A stretch of 64,000 bases of DNA from positions 558,001-622,000 of the forward strand of contig NZ_BAABFV010000002.1 of the NCBI RefSeq assembly GCF_039541235.1, read 5' to 3'. Source of the stretch: Kangiella marina. Its GTDB lineage: Bacteria; Pseudomonadota; Gammaproteobacteria; Enterobacterales; Kangiellaceae. This document shows, one piece after another, positions 9,100 through 18,396 of this stretch; the stretch's first letter is position 1; the number at the start of each line of letters is the position of its first letter. The notes below the pieces were generated by a model that was not told where the DNA came from, ran no database searches, and saw only the letters and a list, made by a program, of their open reading frames with translations. Position numbers and translations under genes: made by a program.

Positions 9100-10005
9100 A
9101 TGGTCATTTCTCTAACACATCTTCGTCAACTTGAGTATGAGTCCATCCAGATCATGCGTGAAGTCATTGCTGAGTTTGATAAACCAGTAATGCTTTATTC
9201 CGTAGGCAAGGACTCATCTGTACTTCTTCATCTGGCGCGCAAAGCATTTGCGCCGGCGAAGCTGCCATTTCCACTACTTCATGTTGATACGACGTGGAAG
9301 TTCAAAGAGATGATTGCCTTCCGTGACCAAATGGCTAAGGACTATGGTTTTGAACTGTTAGTTCATCAGAACCCTGATGGGTTGGCGATGAATGTGGGTC
9401 CTTTTAGTCATGGTAGCGCAACTCATACGGATATCATGAAAACTCAAGGGCTTAAGCAAGCTTTGAATGAGCATCAGTTCGATGCTGCTTTTGGTGGTGC
9501 TCGTCGTGATGAGGAAAAAACACGAGCCAAAGAGCGTGTCTACTCTTTCCGCGATAAGAAGCATCGTTGGGACCCTAAAAATCAGCGCCCAGAGCTTTGG
9601 AATATTTTCAATGGTAAAGTTCACAAGGGAGAGAGCATTCGTGTTTTCCCTCTGTCTAACTGGACCGAGCTGGATATTTGGCAGTATATCTACCTTGAGA
9701 AAATACCGATTCCAGACCTCTATTTCGCCAAGGAGCGCCCTGTAGTAGAGCGAGATGGCACCTTAATCATGGTGGATGATGACCGCATGCCTTTGGAAGA
9801 AGGTGAGAAGCCCATGATGAAAAAAGTACGTTTCCGTACGCTAGGCTGTTATCCGCTAACAGGAGCCGTAGAGTCCGATGCTGATACACTTCCAGCAATC
9901 ATTCAGGAAATGTTACTGACAAAAACTTCGGAACGCCAAGGTCGAGTGATTGACCGTGATAGCGCAGGTTCTATGGAAAAGAAAAAGATTGAGGGGTACT
10001 TCTAA
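9100..10005 (+). CDS. cysD: Sulfate adenylyltransferase subunit 2
   Basis: Catalytic PP-loop ATPase subunit of ATP sulfurylase, which joins ATP and sulfate into adenosine phosphosulfate. From ATG 9100 the protein has 301 residues, like E. coli CysD (302). Seen: the LTHLRQLE start, the PP-loop [23 protein letters not shown], and [15 protein letters not shown]. The frame is open further upstream to a TTG at 9037, but the added residues would be encoded by the hairpin leader and have no family counterpart, so I chose 9100, 12 bases after GAGGAG. The stop overlaps the cysN start (TAATG). Confidence 0.96.
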   Translation: MVISLTHLRQLEYESIQIMREVIAEFDKPVMLYSVGKDSSVLLHLARKAFAPAKLPFPLLHVDTTWKFKEMIAFRDQMAKDYGFELLVHQNPDGLAMNVGPFSHGSATHTDIMKTQGLKQALNEHQFDAAFGGARRDEEKTRAKERVYSFRDKKHRWDPKNQRPELWNIFNGKVHKGESIRVFPLSNWTELDIWQYIYLEKIPIPDLYFAKERPVVERDGTLIMVDDDRMPLEEGEKPMMKKVRFRTLGCYPLTGAVESDADTLPAIIQEMLLTKTSERQGRVIDRDSAGSMEKKKIEGYF

Positions 10006-11423
10006 TGTCACATGCATCTCCTTTAATTGAAAACGATATTCTTGCTTACCTTGAGCAGCATGAAAATAAAGAGTTATTACGTTTTATTACCTGCGGTAGC
10101 GTTGATGATGGTAAAAGTACACTAATTGGTCGCTTGTTACATGACAGTAAAATGATCTTTGAAGATCAGTTAGCTGCGGTCACTGAAGATAGCAAAAAGT
10201 CAGGCACGACAGGCGATAAGGTTGATTTAGCGCTGCTAGTTGATGGATTACAGTCTGAGCGTGAGCAGGGGATTACGATTGATGTTGCCTATCGTTACTT
10301 TTCAACGGATAAGCGCAAATTTATTATAGCGGATACTCCGGGGCACGAGCAGTATACTCGCAATATGGCAACGGGCGCATCAACGTGTGACTTAGCTATT
10401 ATTTTGGTGGACGCTAGACATGGTGTTCAAACCCAGACACGTCGACACAGCTTTTTATGTTCTTTATTAGGCATTAAGCATGTCATCGTGGCTGTCAATA
10501 AAATGGACTTGGTTGATTACTCTCAGGAGCGATACAAAGAAATTCAAGCACAGTACTTAGAACTTGCTGGCTCTTTGGATATCCCGGATATTCGATTTGT
10601 ACCGATTTCAGCGCTCGATGGTGATAATGTTGTTAACCCCAGCGAGAACATGACCTGGTTTCGTGGTTCGCCTTTGATGCACTATCTTGAAACCACTGAG
10701 ATCGCTAGTGATATTAATTTGGTCGACTTTAGATTTCCTGTGCAATACGTCAATAGGCCGCACTTGGACTTTCGAGGGTTTGCCGGAACTATCGTCTCAG
10801 GTACTATTGCTAAAGGCGATACTATTAGAGCATTGCCTTCCGGTAAGCTGGCAAAAATTAAATCCATCGTAACTTTCGATGGAGAGCTGGAAGAGGCCTC
10901 GGCGCCAATGGCTGTGACTTTAACGCTTAACGATGAAATTGATATCAGCCGTGGCGACATGATTGTTAAGAAGGATAACCTTCCCAATGTGTCAAACCGT
11001 ATGCGAGCAAAAGTTGTTTGGATGCACGAGACTGCACTGACCACACATCGTGAGTATTACATTAAGTTTAATAGTAAGTTAACTACCGGTGAGTTTGACG
11101 AGGTTCATCACCGTATAGATGTGAATACGATGGCTGAACATGATGCTGGCCAGTTGGAGTTAAATGAAATCGGTGTTGTGGACTTGTCGGTCAATGAAAA
11201 AGTGATGTTCGACGATTATCGAAGTAACCACAAAACAGGGGCGTTTATCATCATTGATCGTTTAACCAATGTGACTGTTGGGGCTGGGATGATAGAAACG
11301 GCACTGACTGACTCTGGTGATGATGTTACCGAGCATAACTACAGCGAGTTTGAGTTTGAGTTTAATCAACTTGTGCGCAAACATTTCCCACATTGGGGAG
11401 CCAAAGACATTACTAAGAGCTAA
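10005..11423 (+). CDS. cysN: Sulfate adenylyltransferase subunit 1 (GTPase)
   Basis: EF-Tu-like GTPase of 472 residues that activates CysD by GTP hydrolysis. Seen: P-loop [15 protein letters not shown] (about 31-45), switch [11 protein letters not shown], and NKMD for guanine binding, followed by the beta-barrel domains. It is a stand-alone CysN without a fused APS-kinase domain; a separate cysC lies two genes downstream. It starts within the cysD stop codon, which suggests coupled translation of a 1:1 complex. The permease gene follows after 4 bases. Confidence 0.96.
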   Translation: MSHASPLIENDILAYLEQHENKELLRFITCGSVDDGKSTLIGRLLHDSKMIFEDQLAAVTEDSKKSGTTGDKVDLALLVDGLQSEREQGITIDVAYRYFSTDKRKFIIADTPGHEQYTRNMATGASTCDLAIILVDARHGVQTQTRRHSFLCSLLGIKHVIVAVNKMDLVDYSQERYKEIQAQYLELAGSLDIPDIRFVPISALDGDNVVNPSENMTWFRGSPLMHYLETTEIASDINLVDFRFPVQYVNRPHLDFRGFAGTIVSGTIAKGDTIRALPSGKLAKIKSIVTFDGELEEASAPMAVTLTLNDEIDISRGDMIVKKDNLPNVSNRMRAKVVWMHETALTTHREYYIKFNSKLTTGEFDEVHHRIDVNTMAEHDAGQLELNEIGVVDLSVNEKVMFDDYRSNHKTGAFIIIDRLTNVTVGAGMIETALTDSGDDVTEHNYSEFEFEFNQLVRKHFPHWGAKDITKS

Positions 11424-11427
11424 TTAA

Positions 11428-13176
11428 ATGGATTTCGCGCAACTCTATGTTGTAGCGGTGATAGTAGCCATGCTTGGTGGGCTAATAATGAATATTGCTC
11501 GCCCTGCATGGCTTTTTTCATTAGCCGCCTTAATACTCTACTTCCCTGGGTTTGTTGAGCCTGAAAGGATGTTTAGTCATGCCGTGAACCCAGCTGTTCT
11601 GACTCTTATTTTATTACTGATTAGTTCATTAGCTCTTGAGCGAACTCGCTTGTTGAGCTGGATAAGTAAACGGTTATTCGCGAAAAGCCAGCTGTTAACG
11701 CTTTTACGGATGGGTGGGCTGGTCGCATTCAGCTCAGCGCTATTGAATAATACCGCTGTCGTTGCTTCATTGATGAGTGCTGTTAGGAAAAATACATCGC
11801 ATCCTTCAAAGCGGCTTCTTATTCCGCTATCGTATTTCGCCATCCTTGGTGGAACACTAACCCTTATCGGTACCTCTACCAACTTAATTGTTAACAGTTT
11901 CTTGGTTGATTACGGTGAGCCTAGTCTTAACTTTTTTGACTTTCTATCGGTGGGCCTCAGTATTTTATTGGTGGCTGGCACGGCTGTGATCATTAGTAGC
12001 TACTGGATTACGGGCTCAGTGTTACCGAAAGAAATCAGCAAAGACTATTATTTAGAGGCCAGCATTGAGTCTGGTAGCGCTATTGTTGGGCAAACTCTAC
12101 AGCAGTCAGGACTCGCAGGCTTATCTGGTTTAACGCTTGTTGAGTTAATTAGGGAAGACCATGTTATTTCAATGCCTGATTCTGATGAGCTTTTAAAAGC
12201 GGATGACCAACTCATTTTCGCGGGCGATGTCTCGCAGGCTAAACAGTTAGCTGCAATTAATGGTTTAAGCGTATTTGCTGAGAATACAGGGTTGCTTGAT
12301 AAGTATTTAACCGAAGTCATCGTCAGCCCTAACTCAACGCTAGTAGGGAGATCTTTAAAACAAAGTAGCTTTAGGGCACACTTTGACGCAGCTGTAGTGG
12401 CTATCGGACGGAATGGCTCAAGATTGTCTGGAACCATCGCAAATACGGAAATAAGAGCTGGCGACAAGCTGGTTTTAGCAATCGGTCTAGATTTCTACAA
12501 GCGACCTAATATTGATCGTAATTTTATTTTGCTGGATAAAAAAGAACTCCACCCGCCACTGGCTAAACACCAAGAAGTAGCCGCTGAAACTGGCTTTTTG
12601 GCTGTGGTTGGCATGGCGGCCGCAGGTGTTATGACTCTGCTGTCAGGCTTATTTCTTTATTTAATGTCATTATTTGTATTTCGTGTTCTAACACCGACAG
12701 AAGTCAGAAGACGTTTACCTTTTGAAATATGGCTTGTCGTAGCTTCTGCGCTAGCAATCGCAGATGTTTTTAACCAGGTTGGTGCTGCGGAGCTTTTGGC
12801 CAGCGTAGTGCAGGCGTTGTTATCTGTTGATTCCGGTAATGATTATATCGGTGTATATTGGGCTTTTATTGTTTGCTACTTGCTAACGTGGTTAATCACC
12901 GAGGTGGTGACCAATAATGCAGCAGCAGCCTTAATGTTCCCAATGGCATTTGGCTTGGCTGAATCGCTTGGGGTTAATTACATGCCTTTTGTAATGGCCG
13001 TAGCTTACGGTGCCTCTGCAAGTTTTATTAGCCCATTTGGGTATCAAACCAACTTGATGGTGATGAATGCCGGTAACTTAAAGTTTACGGATTTTGCAAA
13101 AGCGGGTTGGTTAGTATCGATGAGTTTTAGTATCGTGGCGATAGTCATGATTCCGATAGTTTTTCCTTTTAATTAG
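11428..13176 (+). CDS. SLC13-family permease with two RCK-C domains, probable sulfate transporter
   Basis: Inner-membrane protein of 582 residues. Two blocks of hydrophobic helices enclose a soluble part (about 195-370) with two TrkA-C/RCK-C-like repeats (SGLTLVELI...DQLIFAGD and GRSLKQSSFRAHF...DKLVLAIG). Family motifs LLNNTAVVAS, IGTSTNLIV (147-155), TNNAAAALMFP and SPFGYQTNLMV are seen twice over, as expected for a dual-topology fold. Its place between cysN and cysC makes sodium- or proton-coupled sulfate uptake the best guess; this type replaces the ABC transporter CysTWA in many marine bacteria. Sulfate specificity is inferred from context only. Confidence 0.88.
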   Translation: MDFAQLYVVAVIVAMLGGLIMNIARPAWLFSLAALILYFPGFVEPERMFSHAVNPAVLTLILLLISSLALERTRLLSWISKRLFAKSQLLTLLRMGGLVAFSSALLNNTAVVASLMSAVRKNTSHPSKRLLIPLSYFAILGGTLTLIGTSTNLIVNSFLVDYGEPSLNFFDFLSVGLSILLVAGTAVIISSYWITGSVLPKEISKDYYLEASIESGSAIVGQTLQQSGLAGLSGLTLVELIREDHVISMPDSDELLKADDQLIFAGDVSQAKQLAAINGLSVFAENTGLLDKYLTEVIVSPNSTLVGRSLKQSSFRAHFDAAVVAIGRNGSRLSGTIANTEIRAGDKLVLAIGLDFYKRPNIDRNFILLDKKELHPPLAKHQEVAAETGFLAVVGMAAAGVMTLLSGLFLYLMSLFVFRVLTPTEVRRRLPFEIWLVVASALAIADVFNQVGAAELLASVVQALLSVDSGNDYIGVYWAFIVCYLLTWLITEVVTNNAAAALMFPMAFGLAESLGVNYMPFVMAVAYGASASFISPFGYQTNLMVMNAGNLKFTDFAKAGWLVSMSFSIVAIVMIPIVFPFN

Positions 13177-13195
13177 ATGAGAGTGTGAGGTAGTC

Positions 13196-13795
13196 ATGAG
13201 CGATAACGTTGTTTGGCATCAACATCAAGTGAGCCATGATGATCGTTGTAAACAAAAGTCACAAAGACCCTGTGTTCTATGGTTCACAGGCCTATCCGGC
13301 TCTGGTAAATCGACGGTGGCTAATGCGGTCGAAAGCTTGTTGTTTCAAAATCAGAATCACAGCTACTTGCTGGATGGAGATAATGTAAGACATGGGCTCA
13401 ATAAGGATTTGAACTTTAGTGATGAAGACAGGGTGGAGAATATTCGCCGTATTGGTGAAGTGTCGAAGTTATTTGCAGATTCGGGCCTTATCGTTTTATC
13501 AGCGTTTATTTCTCCCTTCCGCTCTGATAGACAGCAGGTGAAAGATTTATTACCGAGTGGCCAGTTTATAGAAGTTTTTGTTGATACTCCTCTCGAGGTT
13601 TGTGAGCAACGTGACCCAAAGGGGCTGTATAAAAAAGCCAGGGCAGGTGACATAAAGGATTTTACAGGGCTTGATTCACCATATGAGTCTCCTCTTGAGC
13701 CTGACGTACACTTGAAAGCAGGTGACAAGCCAGTGGAAGTGCTAGCCCAAGAGGTTGTTGATTATTTGGTGGACAAAGGTTTTGTTAAAAAATAG
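13196..13795 (+). CDS. cysC: Adenylylsulfate kinase
   Basis: APS kinase of 199 residues, phosphorylating adenosine phosphosulfate to PAPS, the form used for sulfate reduction or sulfonation. Seen: P-loop GLSGSGKST (about 32-40), [11 protein letters not shown], the [14 protein letters not shown] segment, and SPFRSDRQ. Length and motifs are normal for the family. It is the last gene of the operon, 19 bases after the permease with a GTGAGG ribosome site, and is followed by terminator hairpins. No cysH or cysIJ is present in this window. Confidence 0.96.
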   Translation: MSDNVVWHQHQVSHDDRCKQKSQRPCVLWFTGLSGSGKSTVANAVESLLFQNQNHSYLLDGDNVRHGLNKDLNFSDEDRVENIRRIGEVSKLFADSGLIVLSAFISPFRSDRQQVKDLLPSGQFIEVFVDTPLEVCEQRDPKGLYKKARAGDIKDFTGLDSPYESPLEPDVHLKAGDKPVEVLAQEVVDYLVDKGFVKK

Positions 13796-13808
13796 ATGTC
13801 AGTAATAT

Positions 13809-13835
13809 AAAAAGCTGCAATGCAGTGGCTTTTTT
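13809..13835 (+). terminator. Terminator after cysC
   Basis: Imperfect hairpin with AAAAAG/CTTTTT and CTGC/GCAG arms around AAT, then a T-run, 14 bases after the cysC stop. A second hairpin with T-run follows at about 13881-13909. Confidence 0.6.
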
Positions 13836-13876
13836 ATTCATGAGACTTAAAACAAAAAAACGCTAATAATGCGGAC

Positions 13877-13931
13877 ATAAAAAATGCCACATAAAGTGGC
13901 ATCTTTTTAATTTGGTAGTCGCGAGTGGATT
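13877..13931 (-). repeat. Truncated copy of tRNA-Val 3' end plus terminator (tRNA-linked repeat, copy 1)
   Basis: 55 bases, 54 identical to 14038-14092. On the minus strand it holds the last 19 bases of the tRNA-Val gene, including the encoded CCA (13913-13915), and the adjoining GATGCCAC hairpin terminator. The rest of the tRNA is absent, so it is not a gene. The spacing of the two copies is 161 bases. Confidence 0.9.
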
Positions 13932-14037
13932 ACTGCGGGCTAATGCCCTTGCCCTGAAGGGCCAGACTAAAGTCTGTTCAAAAGACTTCGTCTTTTGTCA
14001 AACCACCTTCGGTGGTCCTCATCCACATCATCCTGCT
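13932..14037 (-). ncRNA. Cluster of five short hairpins downstream of tRNA-Val
   Basis: Five perfect inverted repeats follow one another: 13937-13948 (GGGC/GCCC), 13951-13962 (GCCC/GGGC), 13964-13975 (AGACT/AGTCT), 13979-13997 (8-base arms) and 14002-14016 (ACCACC/GGTGGT). An outer pair, GTGGAT at 13925-13930 with ATCCAC at 14021-14026, could close them into one multi-branched RNA. The outer pair uses bases of the repeated tRNA T-arm. Whether the RNA is stable is not known; known tRNA-linked repeats such as that behind E. coli tyrT are the nearest precedent. Confidence 0.45.
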
Positions 14038-14092
14038 ATAAAAAATGCCACATAACGTGGCATCTTTTTAATTTGGTAGTCGCGAGTGGATT
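14038..14092 (-). repeat. tRNA-linked repeat, copy 2 (3' part of the intact tRNA-Val plus terminator)
   Basis: This copy contains the true 3' end of tRNA-Val and its hairpin terminator with T-runs on both strands (about 14040-14070). It differs from copy 1 by one base in the hairpin loop. Confidence 0.9.
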
Positions 14093-14150
14093 CGAACCAC
14101 CGACCCCCACCATGTCAAGGTGGTGCTCTAACCAACTGAGCTACGCGACT
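14074..14150 (-). tRNA. tRNA-Val (anticodon GAC)
   Basis: 77 bases including an encoded CCA. On the minus strand, the acceptor arm AGTCGCG pairs with CGCGACT, the D-arm is AGCTCAGTTGGTTAGAGC, and the anticodon stem CCACC/GGTGG encloses the loop TTGACAT, giving anticodon GAC. The T-loop TTCGAAT is standard. The body is nearly that of E. coli tRNA-Val(GAC). A terminator hairpin follows directly, then the repeat unit described separately. Confidence 0.97.
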
Positions 14151-14165
14151 TCTTTAAGTGCGGGA

Positions 14166-14193
14166 ATTCTACCACAAACTTTGATGGACTCAA
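14166..14193 (-). promoter_or_regulatory. Promoter of tRNA-Val
   Basis: On the minus strand TTGAGT (14188-14193) and TAGAAT (14166-14171) are 16 bases apart. The -10 box ends 15 bases before the tRNA 5' end, and a GC-rich stretch follows it, as in stable-RNA promoters. Confidence 0.6.
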
Positions 14194-14246
14194 GTACTTA
14201 TTATGACTTTTTGTTGGTTATAGCCACGTCAATGATAGTTGTATTG

Positions 14247-14281
14247 AATTGACAAAAATGACTCCAAGAGGAGCCTTTTTT
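14247..14281 (-). terminator. Terminator after the M6 metalloprotease gene
   Basis: Hairpin with CTCC/GGAG core and flanking A- and T-runs, about 20 bases beyond the protease stop on the minus strand; it could also work on the plus strand. Confidence 0.55.
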
Positions 14282-14299
14282 GGTCTTATAAACAGTAGT

Positions 14300-16186
14300 T
14301 TAGTAAACCCTGAGTTCATAATATCCTGAACCATAATAAGAGTGCACAATCACACGATAGTAACCGTGTTGAGTGGCGTACTGGATTGATTCAGATGAAC
14401 TGTAAGACTGAGATGCAGCCACATAGACCCACTTATTGCCATTCCATTCCTGTAGGTAAAGATCAAAGTCGGCGTTTGTTGGGCCTTCCAGTGTGAATGT
14501 GAAAGTGCCGCCTTCGGTATAGAACCAGCCACCATGAGGCTCTACTCTGAGTTCATTATGGTACAAGTAATTAGAAAAGTAATGACTCGCTGTTGGTTCT
14601 GCTTGGCCGGCTTCTTCCTGGCCTACTGTAAAGTCCATTACCGCAGACGCCAGGCTCACGTTATGAATATGGAGTCCTGACTCAGTGCCATCAGACCATA
14701 ATGAGTTGGTTTGGCCGTCACCGCTTTGCGGGATATTGTAATTAAAGTCACTGCCTGCATATAAGTCAGTGTCGTCGCCTTGATTCATCGCATTTTCAGG
14801 GTCGCGATTTCCGTCAGCGTGCTCCATTTGCACAAAAGGCAACAGTTCATTATTGTTACTGCCATCGGGATCGATATGCCATACCGCTAAACCTGAATCT
14901 GGCTGAAACTGGTTGTGGCCTGACTGATGGATAGTCTCAATATAAAAGGCTTCACCTTGACGATTAGGGTTTGACCAGCGATAGATTACGCGACTATCGG
15001 AAGAAAGACTTTGTTGTCCTTGGCTCGACTCAGGATTGACATCTGGATTAAGCTCTTGCGCTTCTACCCAGCCCGCTAGATAACGGAAATATGCATTTGG
15101 AGACACGGGGTTGTGCTTCGTATCGGACTTTGCGCCACCAAGCGCCATTAAACCAAAATCCGCCACTGAGCCAAAAGAAGACTCATCATAGTCAAATAAG
15201 TCCGGCCAGCGGAAAAGCAGGTGTGCCGTTTCATGGACAAAGGGCCCCAACTCTAATTCACTACCAATGTTGGTGATTTGGTAACGGTCAGTACAAACGC
15301 CATCAGCACAGAATGCTGGGATGAGTTTACCCATATGAGGCCATAAACCTCTTGACCAAGAACCATCAGTGTCGCCAGCGTAGAATACATTGAGCCCCAT
15401 AATTTGGTTGTTGGCGTCAGTGCTCAATGTTGAAAAATCAAACCCTTCGGTGTTTTCTAACCATGTCAAAGCTTCAGTAATTAACTCTCTAGAACGCACT
15501 GTTGAGCTATGATTATCATCAGTGTAGTAAGCTTTGTGATTCTTTGCAGTATAGAAGCGAGTGACAGTGTTGGTATAGTTTAGGTTACCGTGTGAAACAT
15601 CACTAAAGTAACCATTAACCGATGCACTGTTTCCGAACTCACTGTAGTTCGCAGCATTTAAAAAGTTTTCAATGTGTTGCTGACTAAGCTCAGAAGTTTC
15701 ATCCGGAAACTCAATTAACAGAGTTAAGCCACGTACATTCCCAGAAGCAAACTGTGCGCGCTCCTTAAGTTTCTGCTCGCGAGTTTTTAGAGTGATTTGC
15801 TGCTGAGAGGTTTCTTCGCCTAGTTTTTCTTCTTTATTTTCTTCGGTGCCTTCCTCTTTTTCACCAGACCCTAGGCCTCCACGACGCACATATCGGTTCG
15901 TGAAAGGATCAAAGTCACTCGAACTGACTAATTCGCCTGTGGATACTAAAGCCGTTCTATCTTCATTAACTGTTGCATAGACCAAGCCGCCGACGGTTTC
16001 ATCGTAGATGACCAGTACGCCAGTTTTGCTGTGTTGCTCGCCAAAGTAATCATGACCATTAAGGTATATGGTTACGACATCGCCATTCGGCTGTAAGTAT
16101 TGGTATTCATGCTCAATGTAAGGTTTTCCTGCTAACGCTCCCGAGCTCCATGCCAGAAAGCCTACCCCTAGTAGCAATCTATTCAT
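14300..16186 (-). CDS. Secreted M6-family metalloprotease
   Basis: Zinc protease of the immune-inhibitor-A/PrtV type, 628 residues from ATG 16186. That start is chosen over the longer frame because it gives a signal peptide ending in ALA and has AGGAAA 7 bases upstream. Seen: an N-terminal propeptide-like domain, a highly charged Glu/Lys linker (about 105-135), the zinc site HETAH (318-322) followed by RWPDLFDYD, and a C-terminal PPC-like beta domain (last 95 residues, FDLYLQEWNG). The family cleaves host or environmental proteins outside the cell. A perfect CRP-type site lies 114 bases upstream, so carbon-starvation control is likely. Confidence 0.92.
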   Translation of the reverse strand: MNRLLLGVGFLAWSSGALAGKPYIEHEYQYLQPNGDVVTIYLNGHDYFGEQHSKTGVLVIYDETVGGLVYATVNEDRTALVSTGELVSSSDFDPFTNRYVRRGGLGSGEKEEGTEENKEEKLGEETSQQQITLKTREQKLKERAQFASGNVRGLTLLIEFPDETSELSQQHIENFLNAANYSEFGNSASVNGYFSDVSHGNLNYTNTVTRFYTAKNHKAYYTDDNHSSTVRSRELITEALTWLENTEGFDFSTLSTDANNQIMGLNVFYAGDTDGSWSRGLWPHMGKLIPAFCADGVCTDRYQITNIGSELELGPFVHETAHLLFRWPDLFDYDESSFGSVADFGLMALGGAKSDTKHNPVSPNAYFRYLAGWVEAQELNPDVNPESSQGQQSLSSDSRVIYRWSNPNRQGEAFYIETIHQSGHNQFQPDSGLAVWHIDPDGSNNNELLPFVQMEHADGNRDPENAMNQGDDTDLYAGSDFNYNIPQSGDGQTNSLWSDGTESGLHIHNVSLASAVMDFTVGQEEAGQAEPTASHYFSNYLYHNELRVEPHGGWFYTEGGTFTFTLEGPTNADFDLYLQEWNGNKWVYVAASQSYSSSESIQYATQHGYYRVIVHSYYGSGYYELRVY

Positions 16187-16299
16187 TTCTTGATTTCCTG
16201 TACTTTGAATGTGTTTATTACTTATTGATATGACTCTGCGGGGTGTTGTTTTCACTAGTGTTTTTAGACTATTTTCGACCGCAATGTGCCATCAATTAA

Positions 16300-16315
16300 T
16301 GTGACATCTCTCACA
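16300..16315 (-). promoter_or_regulatory. CRP-binding site upstream of the metalloprotease
   Basis: TGTGACATCTCTCACA is an exact TGTGA-N6-TCACA palindrome, matching the CRP consensus half-sites fully. It lies between the divergent-free region after nth and the protease gene, 114 bases from the protease start, a fitting distance for activation of a promoter on the minus strand. No other perfect copy was noticed in the window. Confidence 0.65.
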
Positions 16316-16407
16316 TACAGCGTCTGAGTATAACAAAAGTGAAGCAAAGATCACTTGTTGATTAAAAAATAAGCATCTGATAAGAGCAGTTGTGCTCATT
16401 TTGAGCA

Positions 16408-17043
16408 CTAATCGGAGGTTTTATCCTTAAATTCGCACAAATCTTCAATAATGCAAGAGCCGCATCGGGGCTTCCTAGCGACGCAAGTATAGCGGCCATG
16501 GAGTATCAACCAGTGGTGAGCATCCAACAAAAATTCTTTGGGCACAAATTTTAATAAAGCGTCTTCGACTTTTCGAACAGTCTTGCCCGGAGCGATATTG
16601 GTCCGGTTGGATACGCGGAAAATATGCGTATCGACAGCCATTGCAGGTTGGCGGAACGCTGTGTTTAAAACAACGTTAGCCGTTTTACGGCCTACGCCAG
16701 CTAATGCCTCAAGATCTGGCCGGTTATCTGGAACAACAGAGTCATGTTTTTCAATCAGATCTTTACAGCAGGAGATGACGTTTTTAGCTTTGCTATTAAA
16801 TAAGCCGATGGTTTTGATGTATTCCTTTAGACCTTCTTCGCCCAGCGCATAAATAGACTCAGGTGTGTTAGCGACAGGGTATAGCTTACGAGTGGCTTTG
16901 TTGACGCCGACATCGGTAGCCTGTGCTGAGAGGATGACAGCAATGAGTAGCTCAAAAGTTGAGCTGTATTCAAGTTCGGTTTCAGGGTTTGGGTTCTGTT
17001 CTCTTAGTCGCTCAAAAATTACTTGGCGCTTAGCTTTATTCAT
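16408..17043 (-). CDS. nth: Endonuclease III
   Basis: DNA glycosylase/AP lyase for oxidised pyrimidines in base excision repair. From ATG 17043 it has 211 residues, the E. coli length, and begins MNKAKR as there; a longer frame adds six unlikely residues. Seen: the helix-hairpin-helix [13 protein letters not shown] with the catalytic Lys, [11 protein letters not shown] with the catalytic Asp, and the 4Fe-4S cluster [17 protein letters not shown] (spacing 6-2-5). It overlaps the rnfE stop by 8 bases. The same rnf-nth link occurs in E. coli, so it is transcribed with the electron-transport operon. Confidence 0.97.
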   Translation of the reverse strand: MNKAKRQVIFERLREQNPNPETELEYSSTFELLIAVILSAQATDVGVNKATRKLYPVANTPESIYALGEEGLKEYIKTIGLFNSKAKNVISCCKDLIEKHDSVVPDNRPDLEALAGVGRKTANVVLNTAFRQPAMAVDTHIFRVSNRTNIAPGKTVRKVEDALLKFVPKEFLLDAHHWLILHGRYTCVARKPRCGSCIIEDLCEFKDKTSD

Positions 17044-17737
17044 TAGTGACGGTTTCCCCACTGATATTTTGATTATTGGTTCTATGCTTTACTTTTTCTG
17101 CGGCTTTATTATCAATAACATTTTTAACTGCAATTAAAATCCCTAGAGCGACAAAAGCTCCTGGAGGCAATATGGCAAAGAGAAACTTGGCATCTGTTAA
17201 GTAAAATGAAATTTCTAGATTGCTGGCCCAGCCTCCGAGTAATTGCTCGGCTCCTGAGAAAAGGGTTCCTTGGCCAATCATTTCTCTTAAAGCGCCGAGT
17301 GTACAGAGCACAGCCGTGAAGCCAAGTCCCTGCATAATACCGTCCAGTAAAGAGGGTAAGAACCGGTTTTTCGATGCAAAAGCTTCAGCTCGCCCAATAA
17401 TCGCGCAATTAGTCACGATCAACGGTATAAAAATGCCTAAAGTTAAGTATAAATCATAGGTGAATGCATTCATTAGCAAGCCAATATTGGTCACGAAGCT
17501 GGCGATCATCATGACAAAAATTGGGATGCGAATATCTTTTGGAATATAGTTACGAACCAGTGAAACCGATGCGTTGGAACCAGCGAGTACCAGCAACGTC
17601 GCTAGACCTAAGCCCAAGCCATTGATGAAAGTGTTACTGACTGCAAGCAGCGGGCATAAACCTAGGAGTTGGACCAGCGCTGGGTTATTGTCCCATAAGC
17701 CGTTCTTGACGATCGTTTTGTTATCAGTATCGCTCAT
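17036..17737 (-). CDS. rnfE: Electron transport complex subunit RnfE
   Basis: Inner-membrane subunit of the Rnf (Rsx) complex, 233 residues with six hydrophobic helices and a family [12 protein letters not shown] segment. It pairs with RnfA to form the inverted membrane core that carries electrons near the centre of the membrane. The start overlaps the rnfG stop (ATGA), and the C-terminus is longer and polar, ending in the nth overlap. A Cys in CPLLAVSNT (about 29) and another in [13 protein letters not shown] (about 109) match the cluster ligands of this pair. Identity is firm. Confidence 0.96.
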   Translation of the reverse strand: MSDTDNKTIVKNGLWDNNPALVQLLGLCPLLAVSNTFINGLGLGLATLLVLAGSNASVSLVRNYIPKDIRIPIFVMMIASFVTNIGLLMNAFTYDLYLTLGIFIPLIVTNCAIIGRAEAFASKNRFLPSLLDGIMQGLGFTAVLCTLGALREMIGQGTLFSGAEQLLGGWASNLEISFYLTDAKFLFAILPPGAFVALGILIAVKNVIDNKAAEKVKHRTNNQNISGETVTNE

Positions 17738-18396
17738 GACTCACCTGCAGGTTGGGGGGCTTTACTGGCGCAATTTCTCGGCGCCATAAAAAGGGAATCT
17801 TTGTGCTCGTTAAAGTAGCTTAAGGCTTTTGCAACTTGTGCGACGACAGCGCGAGGGGTGATAGTTGCGCCTGTGAAGGCATCGAACGTACCGCCATCCT
17901 TTTTGACTTTCCATTGTGCAACCCCTGGGTTATCTAAAGACTTGCCTTCGAATGTGGTTACCCAGTCACTTTTATTGATATCAACTTTATCACCAAGGCC
18001 CGGGGTCTCTTTATGGTCGGTAACTCGAAGCCCTGCGATGGAACCATCATAATAGATGCCTAATACCATATTAATTTTGCCACTATAGCCATTGGGGGCA
18101 ACGGTTTCCATGACCAGTGCCACAGGCTCTTGATCTTGAAACATGCGGTACACTTGACGAGGATTGGTGTTACCAAGGTCTGAGTTAGCTGGGATAAGCG
18201 TGCAATCATGATGTACATCATTGTTGTACTGATCGGCTGGCACCAATTGATCGAGAGTTCTTGCTAATGCAGCTTTCATCTCGCCAGCGATAGTGTCACG
18301 AGTAATAAAGTAAGTTGCCGCAATTAAGCCGACACAGACAGCAGCGAAAGCGGCAAGGATTAAGGCATTTTTACTGATGACTTTATTGAGCATCAG
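17734..18396 (-). CDS. rnfG: Electron transport complex subunit RnfG (FMN-binding)
   Basis: Membrane-anchored, periplasm-facing flavin subunit of the Rnf complex, 220 residues from ATG 18396. That start is picked because AGAGGAGG stands just before it and it overlaps the rnfD end by 14 bases. Seen: one N-terminal membrane helix (about 9-30) and the flavinylation motif FTGATIT (173-179), in which Thr177 is expected to carry FMN by a phosphodiester bond. PGLGDKVD precedes it. A flavin transferase (ApbE) would be needed; its gene is not in the window. Confidence 0.95.
   Translation of the reverse strand: MMLNKVISKNALILAAFAAVCVGLIAATYFITRDTIAGEMKAALARTLDQLVPADQYNNDVHHDCTLIPANSDLGNTNPRQVYRMFQDQEPVALVMETVAPNGYSGKINMVLGIYYDGSIAGLRVTDHKETPGLGDKVDINKSDWVTTFEGKSLDNPGVAQWKVKKDGGTFDAFTGATITPRAVVAQVAKALSYFNEHKDSLFMAPRNCASKAPQPAGES

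Noticed and set aside
9066..9100. TPP riboswitch resemblance (GGTGCTCTGAG)
   Set aside because: Only a short stretch is similar; the conserved TPP core and pairing arms are absent and the gene is sulfate-related.
12048..12467. Antisense open frame of 139 codons inside the permease gene
   Set aside because: It mirrors the codon pattern of the real gene, has no ribosome site and no recognisable domain.
13932..14037. CRISPR-like array
   Set aside because: The hairpins differ from each other in sequence; there are no equal repeats or spacers and no cas genes.
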